DNA of 64,000 nucleotides from Mycolicibacterium helvum (GTDB lineage Bacteria; Actinomycetota; Actinomycetes; Mycobacteriales; Mycobacteriaceae), in NCBI RefSeq assembly GCF_010731895.1, contig NZ_AP022596.1:3472001-3536000 (forward strand), in the 5' to 3' direction. Of this stretch, positions 1-7,489 are shown in pieces (positions within the stretch are counted from its first letter, which is position 1; each line of letters opens with the position of its first letter). A program made the translations under genes and the position numbers. The notes under the pieces are model-generated. The model was given only the letters and a program-made list of their open reading frames with translations, was not told where the DNA came from and made no database searches.

Positions 1-150
1 ACCTCGGGACAGGCGCTCGCCGGCGTGGTCGGCCCATTGATCGAAGTGCCCGTCCTCGTCGCCCTGGTCTACGTCTCCCTTGCCTTACGACCCCGCTTCG
101 CCAAGCGGGCACCATCATTGCCGGCCGCGCCCGATAGGAGCACGCCATGA
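1..150 (+). CDS. acr3: Arsenite efflux permease ACR3, C-terminal end (partial)
   Basis: The reading frame is open from base 1 and ends with TGA at 148-150, giving the last 49 residues of a membrane protein. The visible part is a hydrophobic helix (GVVGPLIEVPVLVALVYVSL) and a short basic tail, which fits the last transmembrane segment of ACR3-type arsenite transporters. These export As(III) produced by arsenate reductase. The stop overlaps the ATG of the following arsC gene (ATGA), so the two are translationally coupled as an arsenic operon. The rest of the gene lies outside the window, so the identification leans on this helix and on the neighbour. Confidence 0.75.
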   Translation, partial: TSGQALAGVVGPLIEVPVLVALVYVSLALRPRFAKRAPSLPAAPDRSTP

Positions 151-821
151 CCGACATCCCCGTCTCCCCGGCCGTCCACGCTCGCGGCGACCTGTCCATC
201 GACCAGCAGCATGCGCTCAAGGCGGCGGCCACCCGCCTGCACACCGAGTTCGATGAGTACTTCGGCATCGAAACCATCGAACGATTCCTGCACTCGTCCT
301 ACGACCAGTTCGCCGGTCGCGCCACGATCCTCAACTTCGTGCCACTGCTGGCCGAACGCTGGGCACGCCAACGGCTCACCGCCCTTGCCCGTGTCGACGG
401 CAAGATCACCGACGCCAAGCCCATCGTGCTGTTCCTCTGTACCCACAACGCAGGCCGCTCCCAGATGGCGCTGGGATACTTCAACCATCTCGCCGGCGAC
501 CAAGGCGTGGCCTGGTCGGGCGGATCAGAGCCAGGCAACGAGATCAACCCCGCCGCCGTGGCCGCGATGGCCGAGATCGGCATCGACATCACCCGCGAGT
601 TCCCCAAGCCATGGACCGATGAAATCGTTCAGGCCGCCGACGTTGTGGTCACCATGGGGTGTGGGGACGCATGCCCGTTCTTTCCTGGAAAGCGTTACGA
701 AAACTGGGAACTGACCGACCCCGCCGGCCAAGGCATCGACGCCGTCCGACCGATCCGCGACGCTATCGAAGCGCGCGTGCGGCAACTCCTCGCTGAACTT
801 GGCATCACCCCCGCCGCCTGA
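147..821 (+). CDS. arsC: Arsenate reductase (LMW-phosphatase fold) with N-terminal helical domain
   Basis: 224 residues. It reduces arsenate to arsenite in the cytoplasm, in actinobacteria usually through a mycothiol adduct. The first ~85 residues form a helical domain common in actinobacterial ArsC. The catalytic domain starts near residue 92 with the P-loop CTHNAGRS (Cys then Arg-Ser), followed by the SGGSEPGNEINPAAV segment, and has VVTMGCGDACPFFPGK toward the C-terminus, where this family carries further reactive cysteines and an acidic residue. The ATG overlaps the stop of the upstream permease (ATGA), so the pair is co-expressed. The upstream start of the operon and any ArsR repressor are outside the window. 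Confidence 0.92.
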   Translation: MTDIPVSPAVHARGDLSIDQQHALKAAATRLHTEFDEYFGIETIERFLHSSYDQFAGRATILNFVPLLAERWARQRLTALARVDGKITDAKPIVLFLCTHNAGRSQMALGYFNHLAGDQGVAWSGGSEPGNEINPAAVAAMAEIGIDITREFPKPWTDEIVQAADVVVTMGCGDACPFFPGKRYENWELTDPAGQGIDAVRPIRDAIEARVRQLLAELGITPAA

Positions 822-839
822 TCCGCGTCCACACCGTCG

Positions 840-1109
840 GTGTTGTTCGTCTGCGTCAAGAACGGCGGCAAGTCTCGGATGGCCACCGGACTCATGCGCA
901 AGATCGCCGGTCACTCTGTGGATGTGCATCCTGCTGGGACGAAGCCGGGCGGCCAGATCAACACGTACGAGGTGCTCGGCCGTATCGACGCCGCATGGGT
1001 CAAACGGCAAAATCTGAAAAAAATCCCAGCACAGCTGGATTCGCAACCACGGCAGGACCGTGGGGTCTGCTCGTCGCGGCTGACGCGTCGCCATCAGCAC
1101 CATATGTGA
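840..1109 (+). pseudogene. Truncated second ArsC-type reductase
   Basis: Immediately downstream of arsC and in the same frame, translation resumes with [20 protein letters not shown], then a segment ending [10 protein letters not shown]. This is the P-loop start of a second arsenate-reductase/LMW-phosphatase family member. Homology appears to stop near base 965; the next ~45 residues ([15 protein letters not shown] onward) do not resemble the family and the frame closes at 1109. A normal protein would be roughly 130 residues, so about two thirds, including the acidic catalytic loop, is missing. There is no clear ribosome-binding site before the GTG at 840. I read it as a deletion remnant marking a recombination boundary. 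Confidence 0.7.
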
Positions 1110-1114
1110 GCAAG
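1102..1114 (+). repeat. RAAYGYGAGYA-type motif, copy 1
   Basis: ATATGTGAGCAAG, a weaker match to the short motif that recurs in intergenic DNA of the first 10 kb. It lies at the end of the truncated reductase. Confidence 0.35.
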
Positions 1115-1201
1115 CGAAGTCGTAGAGGTGGCCAGCGGCGGTGGTGTGGTCCCCGAACATGCAGGGAGCTGACATGCGGTGGCGACAGCGCAGCGGCGCA
1201 C

Positions 1202-1214
1202 AAATGCGAGTAGC
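1202..1214 (+). repeat. RAAYGYGAGYA-type motif, copy 2
   Basis: AAATGCGAGTAGC, identical over 13 bases to the copy at 9961-9973. It lies 16 bases upstream of the promoter-like box at 1231-1250. Confidence 0.55.
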
Positions 1215-1230
1215 ACAGAACGTTGCGGCG

Positions 1231-1250
1231 TGCGGATAATAGGGCTTCTA
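1231..1250 (+). promoter_or_regulatory. Promoter-like box shared with 10014-10033
   Basis: TGCGGATAATAGGGCTTCTA contains a GATAAT -10-like hexamer. Nearly the same string occurs on the minus strand at 10014-10033, upstream of the redox fusion gene. The two loci face SIP and flavoprotein genes respectively, so they may share a promoter type. The start site and sigma factor are unknown. Confidence 0.4.
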
Positions 1251-1292
1251 ACTGCCGATATGACGGCTTACGGCTGCGCGTACACAGAGTTC

Positions 1293-1305
1293 GTAACTCA
1301 CATTT
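1293..1305 (-). repeat. RAAYGYGAGYA-type motif, copy 3
   Basis: Minus-strand reading AAATGTGAGTTAC, matching the motif except for one T. It sits ~370 bases upstream of the SIP gene. Confidence 0.45.
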
Positions 1306-1603
1306 TGTGTACGTGGGGGAGTAAGAACATTGGAGGTTCCGTGACTCAGACGAAGGACCGATTTCGGCAGACGGCTCTGCCGGCCAAGCCACGTCCTCGC
1401 CGCACAAATGGGCCTCGATATCCCGGAGAAGCTATCGCACACGATCGGAGGAGAACTCCTGCCGGCACTGCAATGATTCGATGAATCACTGTGCAGCACA
1501 GCATGATCGATCAGCGGAGTCACGATGAGTGCGCGCTTCCTCCGAGTTGTCACTACCGGGCGCCTGGCTGCCATCGGAGGGCTCCCGGGCTAGCTCCGCG
1601 ACC

Positions 1604-1626
1604 GCGCGCCTCGTTGCGAGGCGCGC
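1604..1626. other. Perfect 10-bp stem-loop upstream of the SIP gene
   Basis: GCGCGCCTCG, loop TTG, CGAGGCGCGC: a perfect 10-bp inverted repeat ending 50 bases before the ATG of the siderophore-interacting protein. No T-run follows, so it is not a classic terminator. It could be a leader RNA hairpin or an operator. A hairpin sharing CCTCG...CGAGG precedes the PPE gene at 5579-5601. Confidence 0.55.
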
Positions 1627-1676
1627 CAACCCCAGCGCTCAAATCTAAGACGGTTTGGCGCGAAGAAAGGAAACCT

Positions 1677-2396
1677 ATGGCACCCATTACCGCACGTCTG
1701 TCCGATCTCGCCGCAGACGTCCTCTTCACCTCCGTGCAAATCAACGCCGTTACCGAACTGGCCCCCAAATACCTGAAGGTCACGCTGGGTTGCGAGGCGT
1801 TCGCCCGCGCCAAATGGACCCCAGGCGACAAGCTGCAACTGCGGCCTCGGCGCGGATCTCTCGCGATGCGCACCTACACGCCGATCAACTGGAATACCGA
1901 CGAGGGCTCCACTGACGTGATCGCCTACCGCCACGGTGACGGCCCCGCTGTGGACTGGTTCAACAACGCCGAGGCGGGCGCTGGCGCTGAAATATTCGGC
2001 CCGAGCAGATCGCTGGATCTCGGCGACACGGTCGCCCGCACCATCTTCGTCGGAGACGAGACCAGTATTGGACTGGCCTACGCACTCAACCACCTCGACA
2101 CCGAGGCCACATACCTCTACGAGGCAACCGATCCCGACGCGCTGTCCGCTGTGCTCACCGCACTCGAGAACATCGAGAACACCGAGGTCTTCGCCAAAGC
2201 CGAAGATCGCGGCCAACTACTGGAAGCCATCGTGCAAGCCGCCGAAGGCTGCTCCAGCTCATCCTTGGACCTCATCGTCACGGGGGACGCCGCGACCGTC
2301 AATGCCGTCCGTCGCAGCCTCAAACGCCGACCTGATCTCACACCCCGCATCAAAGCCCGCGCCTACTGGGCACATGGACGCACCGGACTGAGCTGA
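1677..2396 (+). CDS. Siderophore-interacting protein (FAD-dependent ferric-siderophore reductase family)
   Basis: 239 residues. SIP/ViuB-family proteins bind FAD and use NAD(P)H to reduce ferric siderophores and release iron in the cytoplasm. The FAD-binding signature RTYTP, followed by INWN, is near residue 65, and the family motif HGDGPAVDW follows near residue 90. The NAD(P)H-binding half holds IFVGDETSIGLAYAL, where SIP proteins have a GDET box. The ATG at 1677 is preceded by AGAAAGGA at good spacing, and an in-frame upstream extension looks non-coding. A decayed copy of a related gene lies at 7490-7636. No siderophore biosynthesis genes are near, so the substrate is unknown. Confidence 0.85.
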   Translation: MAPITARLSDLAADVLFTSVQINAVTELAPKYLKVTLGCEAFARAKWTPGDKLQLRPRRGSLAMRTYTPINWNTDEGSTDVIAYRHGDGPAVDWFNNAEAGAGAEIFGPSRSLDLGDTVARTIFVGDETSIGLAYALNHLDTEATYLYEATDPDALSAVLTALENIENTEVFAKAEDRGQLLEAIVQAAEGCSSSSLDLIVTGDAATVNAVRRSLKRRPDLTPRIKARAYWAHGRTGLS

Positions 2397-2473
2397 GGAG
2401 AACTCCGACATTTGCCGCACGCCAGGGGATCTCTGTCCAGACCCCTATCTCATAACAAACATCGAGGAAATGG

Positions 2474-2950
2474 ATGAACGAAATGACGTCTACCACCGCT
2501 AGCGGGAATGTCTTGCGCCACAAAGTACTTGCAACGATGGCCGGCGCGATCACCGGTGCAACCGTTCTCGGGGGTGCCGTGGCCCATGCCGAACCACCTG
2601 CCTTGCCGTCCGCCGAGCAGTTGACCAACCAGGTGTCGGTGATCTTCGACGTCAATGCCGACAGGGCGCAACGGGCGTCTTTTCTCGAGGCTGGTGATGC
2701 CGCCCTTCCCGTCGTCGATATCGTGGGAGGACCGATTGCGCAACATCGCTCGATGGTGTCCATGCGCGTCGAAAACCCGACGCTCGACGGCGACCACCTC
2801 AGCTCGCAGCTGGTGATGTCCGTGATGGGCATGGGCGCGCAACGCCGCCCACTCGACTGGGTTGAGCAAGACCGAACCTGGAAGTTGTCGACCGCCTCGC
2901 TATGCAGCGTCTACACCGAGATCTCCCGGACCTCAAGTTGTCCAGTGTGA
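2474..2950 (+). CDS. Secreted MTB12-like low-molecular-weight antigen family protein
   Basis: 158 residues. A Sec signal peptide covers about residues 1-40 (hydrophobic MAGAITGATVLGGAVAHA, cleavage likely after AHA). The mature part begins PPALPSAEQLTNQV and resembles the C-terminal domain of mycobacterial MTB12/CFP-2 proteins, which have a similar PSAEQL start, a central beta-rich segment and a W-K-L-S-x-A-S end; here this is TWKLSTASL. The domain function is unknown; members are abundant culture-filtrate proteins. The ATG follows GAGGA at 2464-2468. It stands alone between the SIP gene and a convergent TetR gene. Confidence 0.75.
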   Translation: MNEMTSTTASGNVLRHKVLATMAGAITGATVLGGAVAHAEPPALPSAEQLTNQVSVIFDVNADRAQRASFLEAGDAALPVVDIVGGPIAQHRSMVSMRVENPTLDGDHLSSQLVMSVMGMGAQRRPLDWVEQDRTWKLSTASLCSVYTEISRTSSCPV

Positions 2951-3064
2951 CACAAGATCCGGCTCGCCCAAGCTCGCGGTCGAAGCGTGACGAGGGCCCT
3001 GCACAACGATGGGAGACGTCATATTCGTTGCCGCTACTCCGATCTGCACGCCGGGGTCCTCGGA

Positions 3065-3709
3065 TCAGCGTGAGGCTGCCTCCGATGGCGCCCCTGCCAG
3101 GTATCGGTACAACATCTCGACCAGCTGCGTCTCCAATCGGGCTATATCGACAGATTCGGGCTGCGCGAGAATGTGGTGAACCACCATTTCAATCGTTGAA
3201 ACCACCAGTCGTGCAGCCATTTCCTTGTCATCGATCGTGACTTCGGGGGAGCGCTTCATGACGTCGAGTAGGTGCGCCATCCGAGCGGCTTCCAGTTCGG
3301 CGACCTTGGCCATCAGTTCGCGAGATCGTGGTGCCTGCTCCATCAGGATGCGCAGGAATTCCGGATCAGATCGGTGATTGTCGACATTGCTCTGCACCAT
3401 TGCAGTGATCACATCGATGAGGGCTGGTGCCGGATCCTTCGGGCGCAGAAGAAGATCGGTTGCCCACCCAGCGTCCAGATGCCGTGTCGCCAACTCCAAC
3501 AGGATCGCGTCCTTGTTCGGGTAGTACTGGTAAAGAGAACCAACAGAGAGGTCTGCCCACTCGGCGATCCGATTCGTAGTCCCTCCGGCGTAGCCGTACT
3601 GGGCGAAAACGTGAGTAGCGGCGTCGAGAATGCGGCGGCGCGTCTCCTCCGATCGGCGTTGCCGCGGTTGTTTGCGCGGATTGAGCTGAGGTTTGGTGCC
3701 GGTCATCAT
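3065..3709 (-). CDS. TetR-family transcriptional regulator (paralogue of 4642-5283)
   Basis: 214 residues. The basic N-terminus leads into a TetR helix-turn-helix at about residues 22-65: ETRRRILDAATHVFAQYGYA, then TTNRIAEWADLSVGSLYQYY with the PNKD turn. The rest is the helical ligand-binding domain. The gene diverges from the methyltransferase at 3903 across a 190-base spacer holding two RAAYGYGAGYA motifs (3729-3741 and 3818-3830). The recognition helix is almost identical to that of the TetR at 4642-5283, so both probably bind the same DNA. AGGAGAAT precedes the ATG. The ligand is unknown. Confidence 0.9.
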   Translation of the reverse strand: MMTGTKPQLNPRKQPRQRRSEETRRRILDAATHVFAQYGYAGGTTNRIAEWADLSVGSLYQYYPNKDAILLELATRHLDAGWATDLLLRPKDPAPALIDVITAMVQSNVDNHRSDPEFLRILMEQAPRSRELMAKVAELEAARMAHLLDVMKRSPEVTIDDKEMAARLVVSTIEMVVHHILAQPESVDIARLETQLVEMLYRYLAGAPSEAASR

Positions 3710-3728
3710 TCTCCTGAGGTGTGCCTCA

Positions 3729-3741
3729 AAACGCGAGTATC
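3729..3741 (+). repeat. RAAYGYGAGYA-type motif, copy 4
   Basis: AAACGCGAGTATC; with two flanking bases (3727-3741) it is identical over 15 bases to the minus-strand copy at 10169-10183. It lies 20 bases upstream of the TetR start at 3709, a typical autoregulatory position. Confidence 0.55.
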
Positions 3742-3817
3742 AAGTTGAGCCAGCAGAAGCGATAATTGACGTCTGAAATGCACAAACGTGTTTCGCACAG
3801 TCCCGTTGAGCGCCGAC

Positions 3818-3830
3818 TTTACTCGCATGT
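3818..3830 (-). repeat. RAAYGYGAGYA-type motif, copy 5
   Basis: Minus-strand ACATGCGAGTAAA, facing copy 4 across the divergent tetR/methyltransferase promoter region. Confidence 0.45.
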
Positions 3831-3902
3831 TGGGGCGCTGGAACCGCTACATCCGGCACTGTCCAACTCGTGGACGCCGACAATGACCAAAGGACCCGCA
3901 AC

Positions 3903-4589
3903 GTGAACTCGCTCGATACGCCACAGGTCTCCAGCGTTCTTGAGCGACTCTTCGGAGAGGCCGAACGCGCCGATCGGCCCTTCATCACTGAGATGCTGGA
4001 TAGTGCCGAGGCGGGGATCGATCCTGTGGCACGGGCGTTGGAAGCCGAAGCCGAAGACTACAAGGGGTTCTATCGCCGAGCGGTGCAGAATTTTCTCTGT
4101 GTGTCGCCGACGTACGGTCGGTTCCTCTATCTCTGTGCGCGAGCCGTAAAAGCCAAGCGCGTAGTCGAATTCGGCACGTCATTCGGTGTCTCGGCTATCT
4201 ATCTCGCCTGCGCTGTGCGAGACAACGGCGGTGGGACTGTGATCGGCACCGAGCTGGAACCGAGCAAGGCAACACGCGCCTACGAGAATTTGACAGCCGC
4301 AGGGGTGGCCGACCTCGTCGACATCCGGATTGGTGACGCAGTCGATGTGCTGAGCTCCGACCTCGGCGGCCAGGTTGATCTCGTCCATCTTGATGGCGCG
4401 TTGAGTCTGTACCGGCCGGTGTTACGACTGCTGGAACCGCGCTTGAGTTCGAGCGCCCTCGTGGTCGCGGAAAACTCCACGTCTGACTATCTGGACTATG
4501 TCACCGGCCCTGGCAGTAGCTACCTGTCGTTGACATTGCCCTTTGATAGGGACGGGCGCGGCAACGAGTTGTCGGTTTTCACTGGCTGA
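3903..4589 (+). CDS. Class I SAM-dependent methyltransferase (O-methyltransferase type)
   Basis: 228 residues from the GTG at 3903, which has AAAGGA at good spacing; a GTG at 3870 would add 11 residues but lacks such a site. SAM motif I reads VVEFGTSFGVSAIYLA, motif II is VIGTELEPSKA, and DLVHLDGAL is the post-II acidic strand, the layout of catechol/caffeoyl-CoA O-methyltransferase folds. The N-terminal ~80 residues are helical. It diverges from one TetR gene and is convergent with the paralogous TetR at 4642, so it may be a main target of this regulator pair. The acceptor substrate cannot be told from sequence. Confidence 0.8.
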   Translation: MNSLDTPQVSSVLERLFGEAERADRPFITEMLDSAEAGIDPVARALEAEAEDYKGFYRRAVQNFLCVSPTYGRFLYLCARAVKAKRVVEFGTSFGVSAIYLACAVRDNGGGTVIGTELEPSKATRAYENLTAAGVADLVDIRIGDAVDVLSSDLGGQVDLVHLDGALSLYRPVLRLLEPRLSSSALVVAENSTSDYLDYVTGPGSSYLSLTLPFDRDGRGNELSVFTG

Positions 4590-4641
4590 CAACGCAATCG
4601 CCACGGTCAAGGTGCTGTTGACCGGACCAGCGTCATAAACG

Positions 4642-5283
4642 TTAACGAGGATCTTCGAGGTCTCGGTCTGCGGTGAGATAAGTCGTCAGCATTGCGACCA
4701 GTTCGTTTCCGAAGCGTGTCGTCTCAACCGGCGCTGGTGCAGCCAGCGCATGGTGCACAACCAGTTCAATGGTGGTGACGACCAGGCGCGCCGCGGTGTC
4801 CTTGTCCTCCACCGTCACTTCCGGGTGTTGGGTGAGAAGCTGATGCATGTCTTCGACTGAGGACCCGCGCAGTTCTGCGACCTTGTCCATCAGTTCCTTT
4901 GATCGGGAGGCTTCTTCCGCCAGCACTCTGAGGAACTCCGGGTTTTGGCGGTGGTTATCGATCGCGGTCGTGATGACGGCGTGCATGACACTGGCGACGG
5001 AGGCAGGACCTTCACCGTCACGCAGTCGATTTGCCGCTGCAATTCCCGCATCGAGGTGACGTGCGGCTAGTTCAACGACGATGGCGTCCTTGTTTGGGTA
5101 GTACTGGTACAGCGATCCGATGGAGACATCCGCCCACTCGGCGATGCGGTTGGTCGTCCCCCGGGCGTAGCCGTACTCGGTGAACACTTTGACGGCCGCG
5201 TCGAGTATGCGTTCACGGGTCTCCTCGGCTCGCCTTTGACGGGGCCGCCTGCGTGGGCGAAGCTGACGCTGATCGGCTGGCAA
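4642..5283 (-). CDS. TetR-family transcriptional regulator (paralogue of 3065-3709)
   Basis: 213 residues, using a TTG start at 5283 preceded by AGGAG. The HTH region (ETRERILDAAVKVFTEYGYA, then TTNRIAEWADVSIGSLYQYY and PNKDAI) differs from its neighbour at 3065-3709 in only a few positions. The ligand domains are more diverged but align throughout (DNHR, PEFLR, VAEL and VVHHALA versus VVHHILA). The pair looks like a local duplication with conserved DNA specificity and altered ligand sensing. It is read away from the PPE gene, across a 600-base spacer holding two motif copies. Confidence 0.9.
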   Translation of the reverse strand: MPADQRQLRPRRRPRQRRAEETRERILDAAVKVFTEYGYARGTTNRIAEWADVSIGSLYQYYPNKDAIVVELAARHLDAGIAAANRLRDGEGPASVASVMHAVITTAIDNHRQNPEFLRVLAEEASRSKELMDKVAELRGSSVEDMHQLLTQHPEVTVEDKDTAARLVVTTIELVVHHALAAPAPVETTRFGNELVAMLTTYLTADRDLEDPR

Positions 5284-5401
5284 AACACTCCTAGGGGCTC
5301 ACGACGTCTTCAGCCTAGACTCAATGCAATCCTATTCGGGTTACGCATCTGATCGAACGCTGTTGAGCACGGCGGGATTACACAAGGGTGCAGCCGGGCC
5401 G

Positions 5402-5414
5402 GAATGTGAGCACC
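5402..5414 (+). repeat. RAAYGYGAGYA-type motif, copy 6
   Basis: GAATGTGAGCACC. Together with copy 7 it forms an imperfect ~17-base direct repeat 112 bases apart. Confidence 0.5.
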
Positions 5415-5513
5415 CGTCGTATGCGGATGGGATGCCACCCATCCACGCGGCGTTTCCGCGCCCCGCGAGCAGGCCTTCGGCATCGCATGCTTCGAAAAGC
5501 GCTGAGCCCGGCC

Positions 5514-5526
5514 GAATGTGAGTAGT
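5514..5526 (+). repeat. RAAYGYGAGYA-type motif, copy 7
   Basis: GAATGTGAGTAGT, the second half of the direct repeat upstream of the PPE gene, about 20 bases before a CATAAT box. Confidence 0.5.
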
Positions 5527-5578
5527 CACGGGACGCCTGCCCGGACCATAATTGTGCTGTGAACTGCAGTAATGGAGG

Positions 5579-5601
5579 CACCTCGCGGCGATCGCGAGGT
5601 G
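5579..5601. other. Perfect 9-bp stem-loop in the PPE leader region
   Basis: CACCTCGCG, loop GCGAT, CGCGAGGTG. It lies just downstream of a possible -10 box and ~240 bases before the uORF. No T-run follows. Core bases match the hairpin at 1604-1626. Confidence 0.5.
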
Positions 5602-5839
5602 CGAAAGCTCACTTACCGCGGCGTGGGAATGCTCCCGATTCTGTCGACGAGGCGGCCGTCCGTCGCTTTCCTGCTGTCAGCTCACGTTCAGTCCGATTGA
5701 CCCGGAATCCAGAACAGTGCCGGGATTCTTCGAAAGATCTGTGTAAGAACGGCATTAGGCGCGTGAAGACTGCGCGTCGGCAACTCCGCTTGCTGCTGGG
5801 GCCGATTCGTCGAGTTGCGACTGCCTGAGGAGGCCACTG

Positions 5840-5893
5840 ATGAGTGCGACCCGAGTCGGAGCAACTACACCGGTTGGGACCCAGGGGCGATGA
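5840..5893 (+). CDS. 17-residue upstream ORF coupled to the PPE gene
   Basis: ATG at 5840 is preceded by a strong GAGGAGG (5827-5833, spacing 6). It encodes MSATRVGATTPVGTQGR and stops at TGA 5891-5893, overlapping the PPE ATG at 5890 as ATGA. A consensus ribosome site, a short frame and a stop-start overlap are what a translational-coupling leader ORF looks like. The peptide has no recognisable family. The alternative is that the frame is chance and the PPE is read directly from AGGGG at 5883. Confidence 0.45.
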   Translation: MSATRVGATTPVGTQGR

Positions 5894-7443
5894 CCGCGCC
5901 GATGTGGTTTGGTATCCCGCCGGAGGTACATTCGGCACTGTTGTGCGCCGGGCCGGGAATCGGGCCATTGCTGGCTGCAGCGGACGCCTGGCAAGCGTTG
6001 AGTGCTGAATATGGATGCGCGGCAGCCGAGCTCCACACCATCTTGGCGACGGTGCAGGCCGGTGTCTGGGAAGGACCGAGCGCCGCGCGGTACTTCGCAG
6101 CCAACTGGCGCTATCTGGTCTGGTTACACGAAGCAGCTGCGGTGGGTGCCACCCGTGCTGCTCAGTGTGAGGAAGTCGCCGGCGCCTACACCGCAGCGCT
6201 GGCCAACATGCCGACGTTGGCAGAGCTTGCACTGAACCACGTCGCACACGGAGCCCTGCTCAGCACGAACTTCTTTGGGATCAATGCGATACCCATCGCG
6301 ATCAACGAAGCTGACTACGGCCGCATGTGGGTGCAGGCGGCCACCACGATGTCGGTTTACGACGGTGTCGCAGGTATGGTCCGCGCCGCGACACCACGAC
6401 TGTCACCCGCACCGTCGGTCTTGACCGCCGAATTATTGGGCATTGCCGCTGTCACCGATTACGCGCCGACCCAAGCCGCCGAGGCAGGATCTGCCCTCAA
6501 CGGGAGCGAGTCGACAGTGTCGGCGCTCTTAGAAGCGCTGATCAGAATTCTGGTGCCGGCGCCGGTGTTCCAGATTGCGGAGGAGATCGCCAAACTCAAT
6601 CTGGCCCAACTTGTCGCGCTGCTGCTCGTCAACCCGGTGGCGGCTGCATCAGTCCTTGCCCCGCTTACGTCCGCAGTGCTGGGGCTCGTCGCGTACGTGA
6701 GCGTCAGTCTCATGCTATTCGCCTTGCAGATCGGGGCGACCCTTCTTCTCGTAGCGCCGGCAATCGCACTTCCTCTTGCTATTGCGTTGTCCGATTCCGA
6801 CGACCCGACTCCGGTACCCGAGGGCGCGATGGCGCCGCAACCGAAGGTTGCGGCGCACCCAAACGGCTCGGCTGTCGATTACCATCCTCGTACTTCAATT
6901 CCTTTGCCGGCCAACGCTGCTCCTACGAGTGCCGCCACACCGACATCTCAGGCTCCCGCACCGCATGGCAATGCGCCCGCGCCGCCGGCGGGCGCGGGAC
7001 CAACAGGTTCACTGCTGTACGCAGTCGGGGCGGGAGGTTTCCCGCCCCCCGGCAATCCGACGCTCAACGAGGAATCTGGCCAACACGGTAAGTGGGCTAC
7101 GGCTGGTGAATTGGTGTCCGAGACGCTCGTGCAGTCGACAGGTTCGCACCGCAAGTCCAGAAAGCGTCGTCGACAGACCACGCCTCTTCGGCGTGACATG
7201 AACGCCTACGCGTATCTTGAGGATCCGGCCCCGTCGTCTCAGTCGCCGCCGATGCCCGGTTACACCACGTCCGTGTCGGATCTCGGAACGGCGTCCATGG
7301 CGGACCGTACCGATGGTTCTCAGGCCGAGGTTCCTGCTCGCGGATACGTCAGCCTTCCCTCGGATCCGCATCGTGAGCAGCTGTCGACAGAGGTGCTGCT
7401 GCCAAGAACCTGGCCATCGCCAGGCCAGAACAGCGGCTGCTGA
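5890..7443 (+). CDS. PPE-family protein
   Basis: 517 residues from the ATG at 5890, giving the canonical start MTAPMWFGIPPEVHS with Pro-Pro-Glu at residues 10-12. The PPE domain (~1-175) carries the WEGPSAARY (WxG-type) turn near residue 60 and the usual NFFGINAIPIAINEADYGRMW segment. PPE proteins are exported by type VII (ESX) systems after binding EspG and often pair with a PE protein. No PE, Esx or EspG gene is present here, so the partner must be encoded elsewhere. The middle has hydrophobic stretches (about residues 235-300) and the C-terminal ~200 residues are Pro/Ala-rich and low complexity. Confidence 0.93.
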   Translation: MTAPMWFGIPPEVHSALLCAGPGIGPLLAAADAWQALSAEYGCAAAELHTILATVQAGVWEGPSAARYFAANWRYLVWLHEAAAVGATRAAQCEEVAGAYTAALANMPTLAELALNHVAHGALLSTNFFGINAIPIAINEADYGRMWVQAATTMSVYDGVAGMVRAATPRLSPAPSVLTAELLGIAAVTDYAPTQAAEAGSALNGSESTVSALLEALIRILVPAPVFQIAEEIAKLNLAQLVALLLVNPVAAASVLAPLTSAVLGLVAYVSVSLMLFALQIGATLLLVAPAIALPLAIALSDSDDPTPVPEGAMAPQPKVAAHPNGSAVDYHPRTSIPLPANAAPTSAATPTSQAPAPHGNAPAPPAGAGPTGSLLYAVGAGGFPPPGNPTLNEESGQHGKWATAGELVSETLVQSTGSHRKSRKRRRQTTPLRRDMNAYAYLEDPAPSSQSPPMPGYTTSVSDLGTASMADRTDGSQAEVPARGYVSLPSDPHREQLSTEVLLPRTWPSPGQNSGC

Positions 7444-7489
7444 GGATGGCGTCGCATTCGCAGGTCTCAATGTTCTCGTGTCCAACTCC

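Larger units (their letters stand above)
1110..1676. other. Intergenic region with promoter-like and repeat elements
   Basis: No convincing gene is seen in these 567 bases. The stretch holds copies of the RAAYGYGAGYA motif (one begins just upstream, at 1102), a promoter-like box at 1231-1250 and a stem-loop at 1604-1626, all listed separately. A short frame ending near 1475 translates to a protein-like string (MGLDIPEKLSHTIGGELLPAL) with no start or neighbours in frame; it may be a gene remnant but I cannot assign it. Confidence 0.6.
5284..5839. other. Long spacer upstream of the PPE gene
   Basis: No gene is supported here. It holds two RAAYGYGAGYA motifs embedded in a longer imperfect direct repeat (GCCGGGCCGGAATGTGAG at 5393-5410 and GCCCGGCCGAATGTGAG at 5506-5522), a CATAAT box near 5547, and a perfect stem-loop at 5579-5601. 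The arrangement suggests a regulated promoter and a long leader for the PPE gene. Confidence 0.55.

Noticed and set aside
69-503. Long minus-strand open frame opposite arsC
   Set aside because: Antisense shadow of the arsC frame; GC-rich third positions on the plus strand create long open frames opposite real genes.
5324-5529. Short overlapping frames upstream of the PPE gene as small genes
   Set aside because: No ribosome site, low-complexity composition and no family; the DNA here is dominated by repeats and a hairpin.
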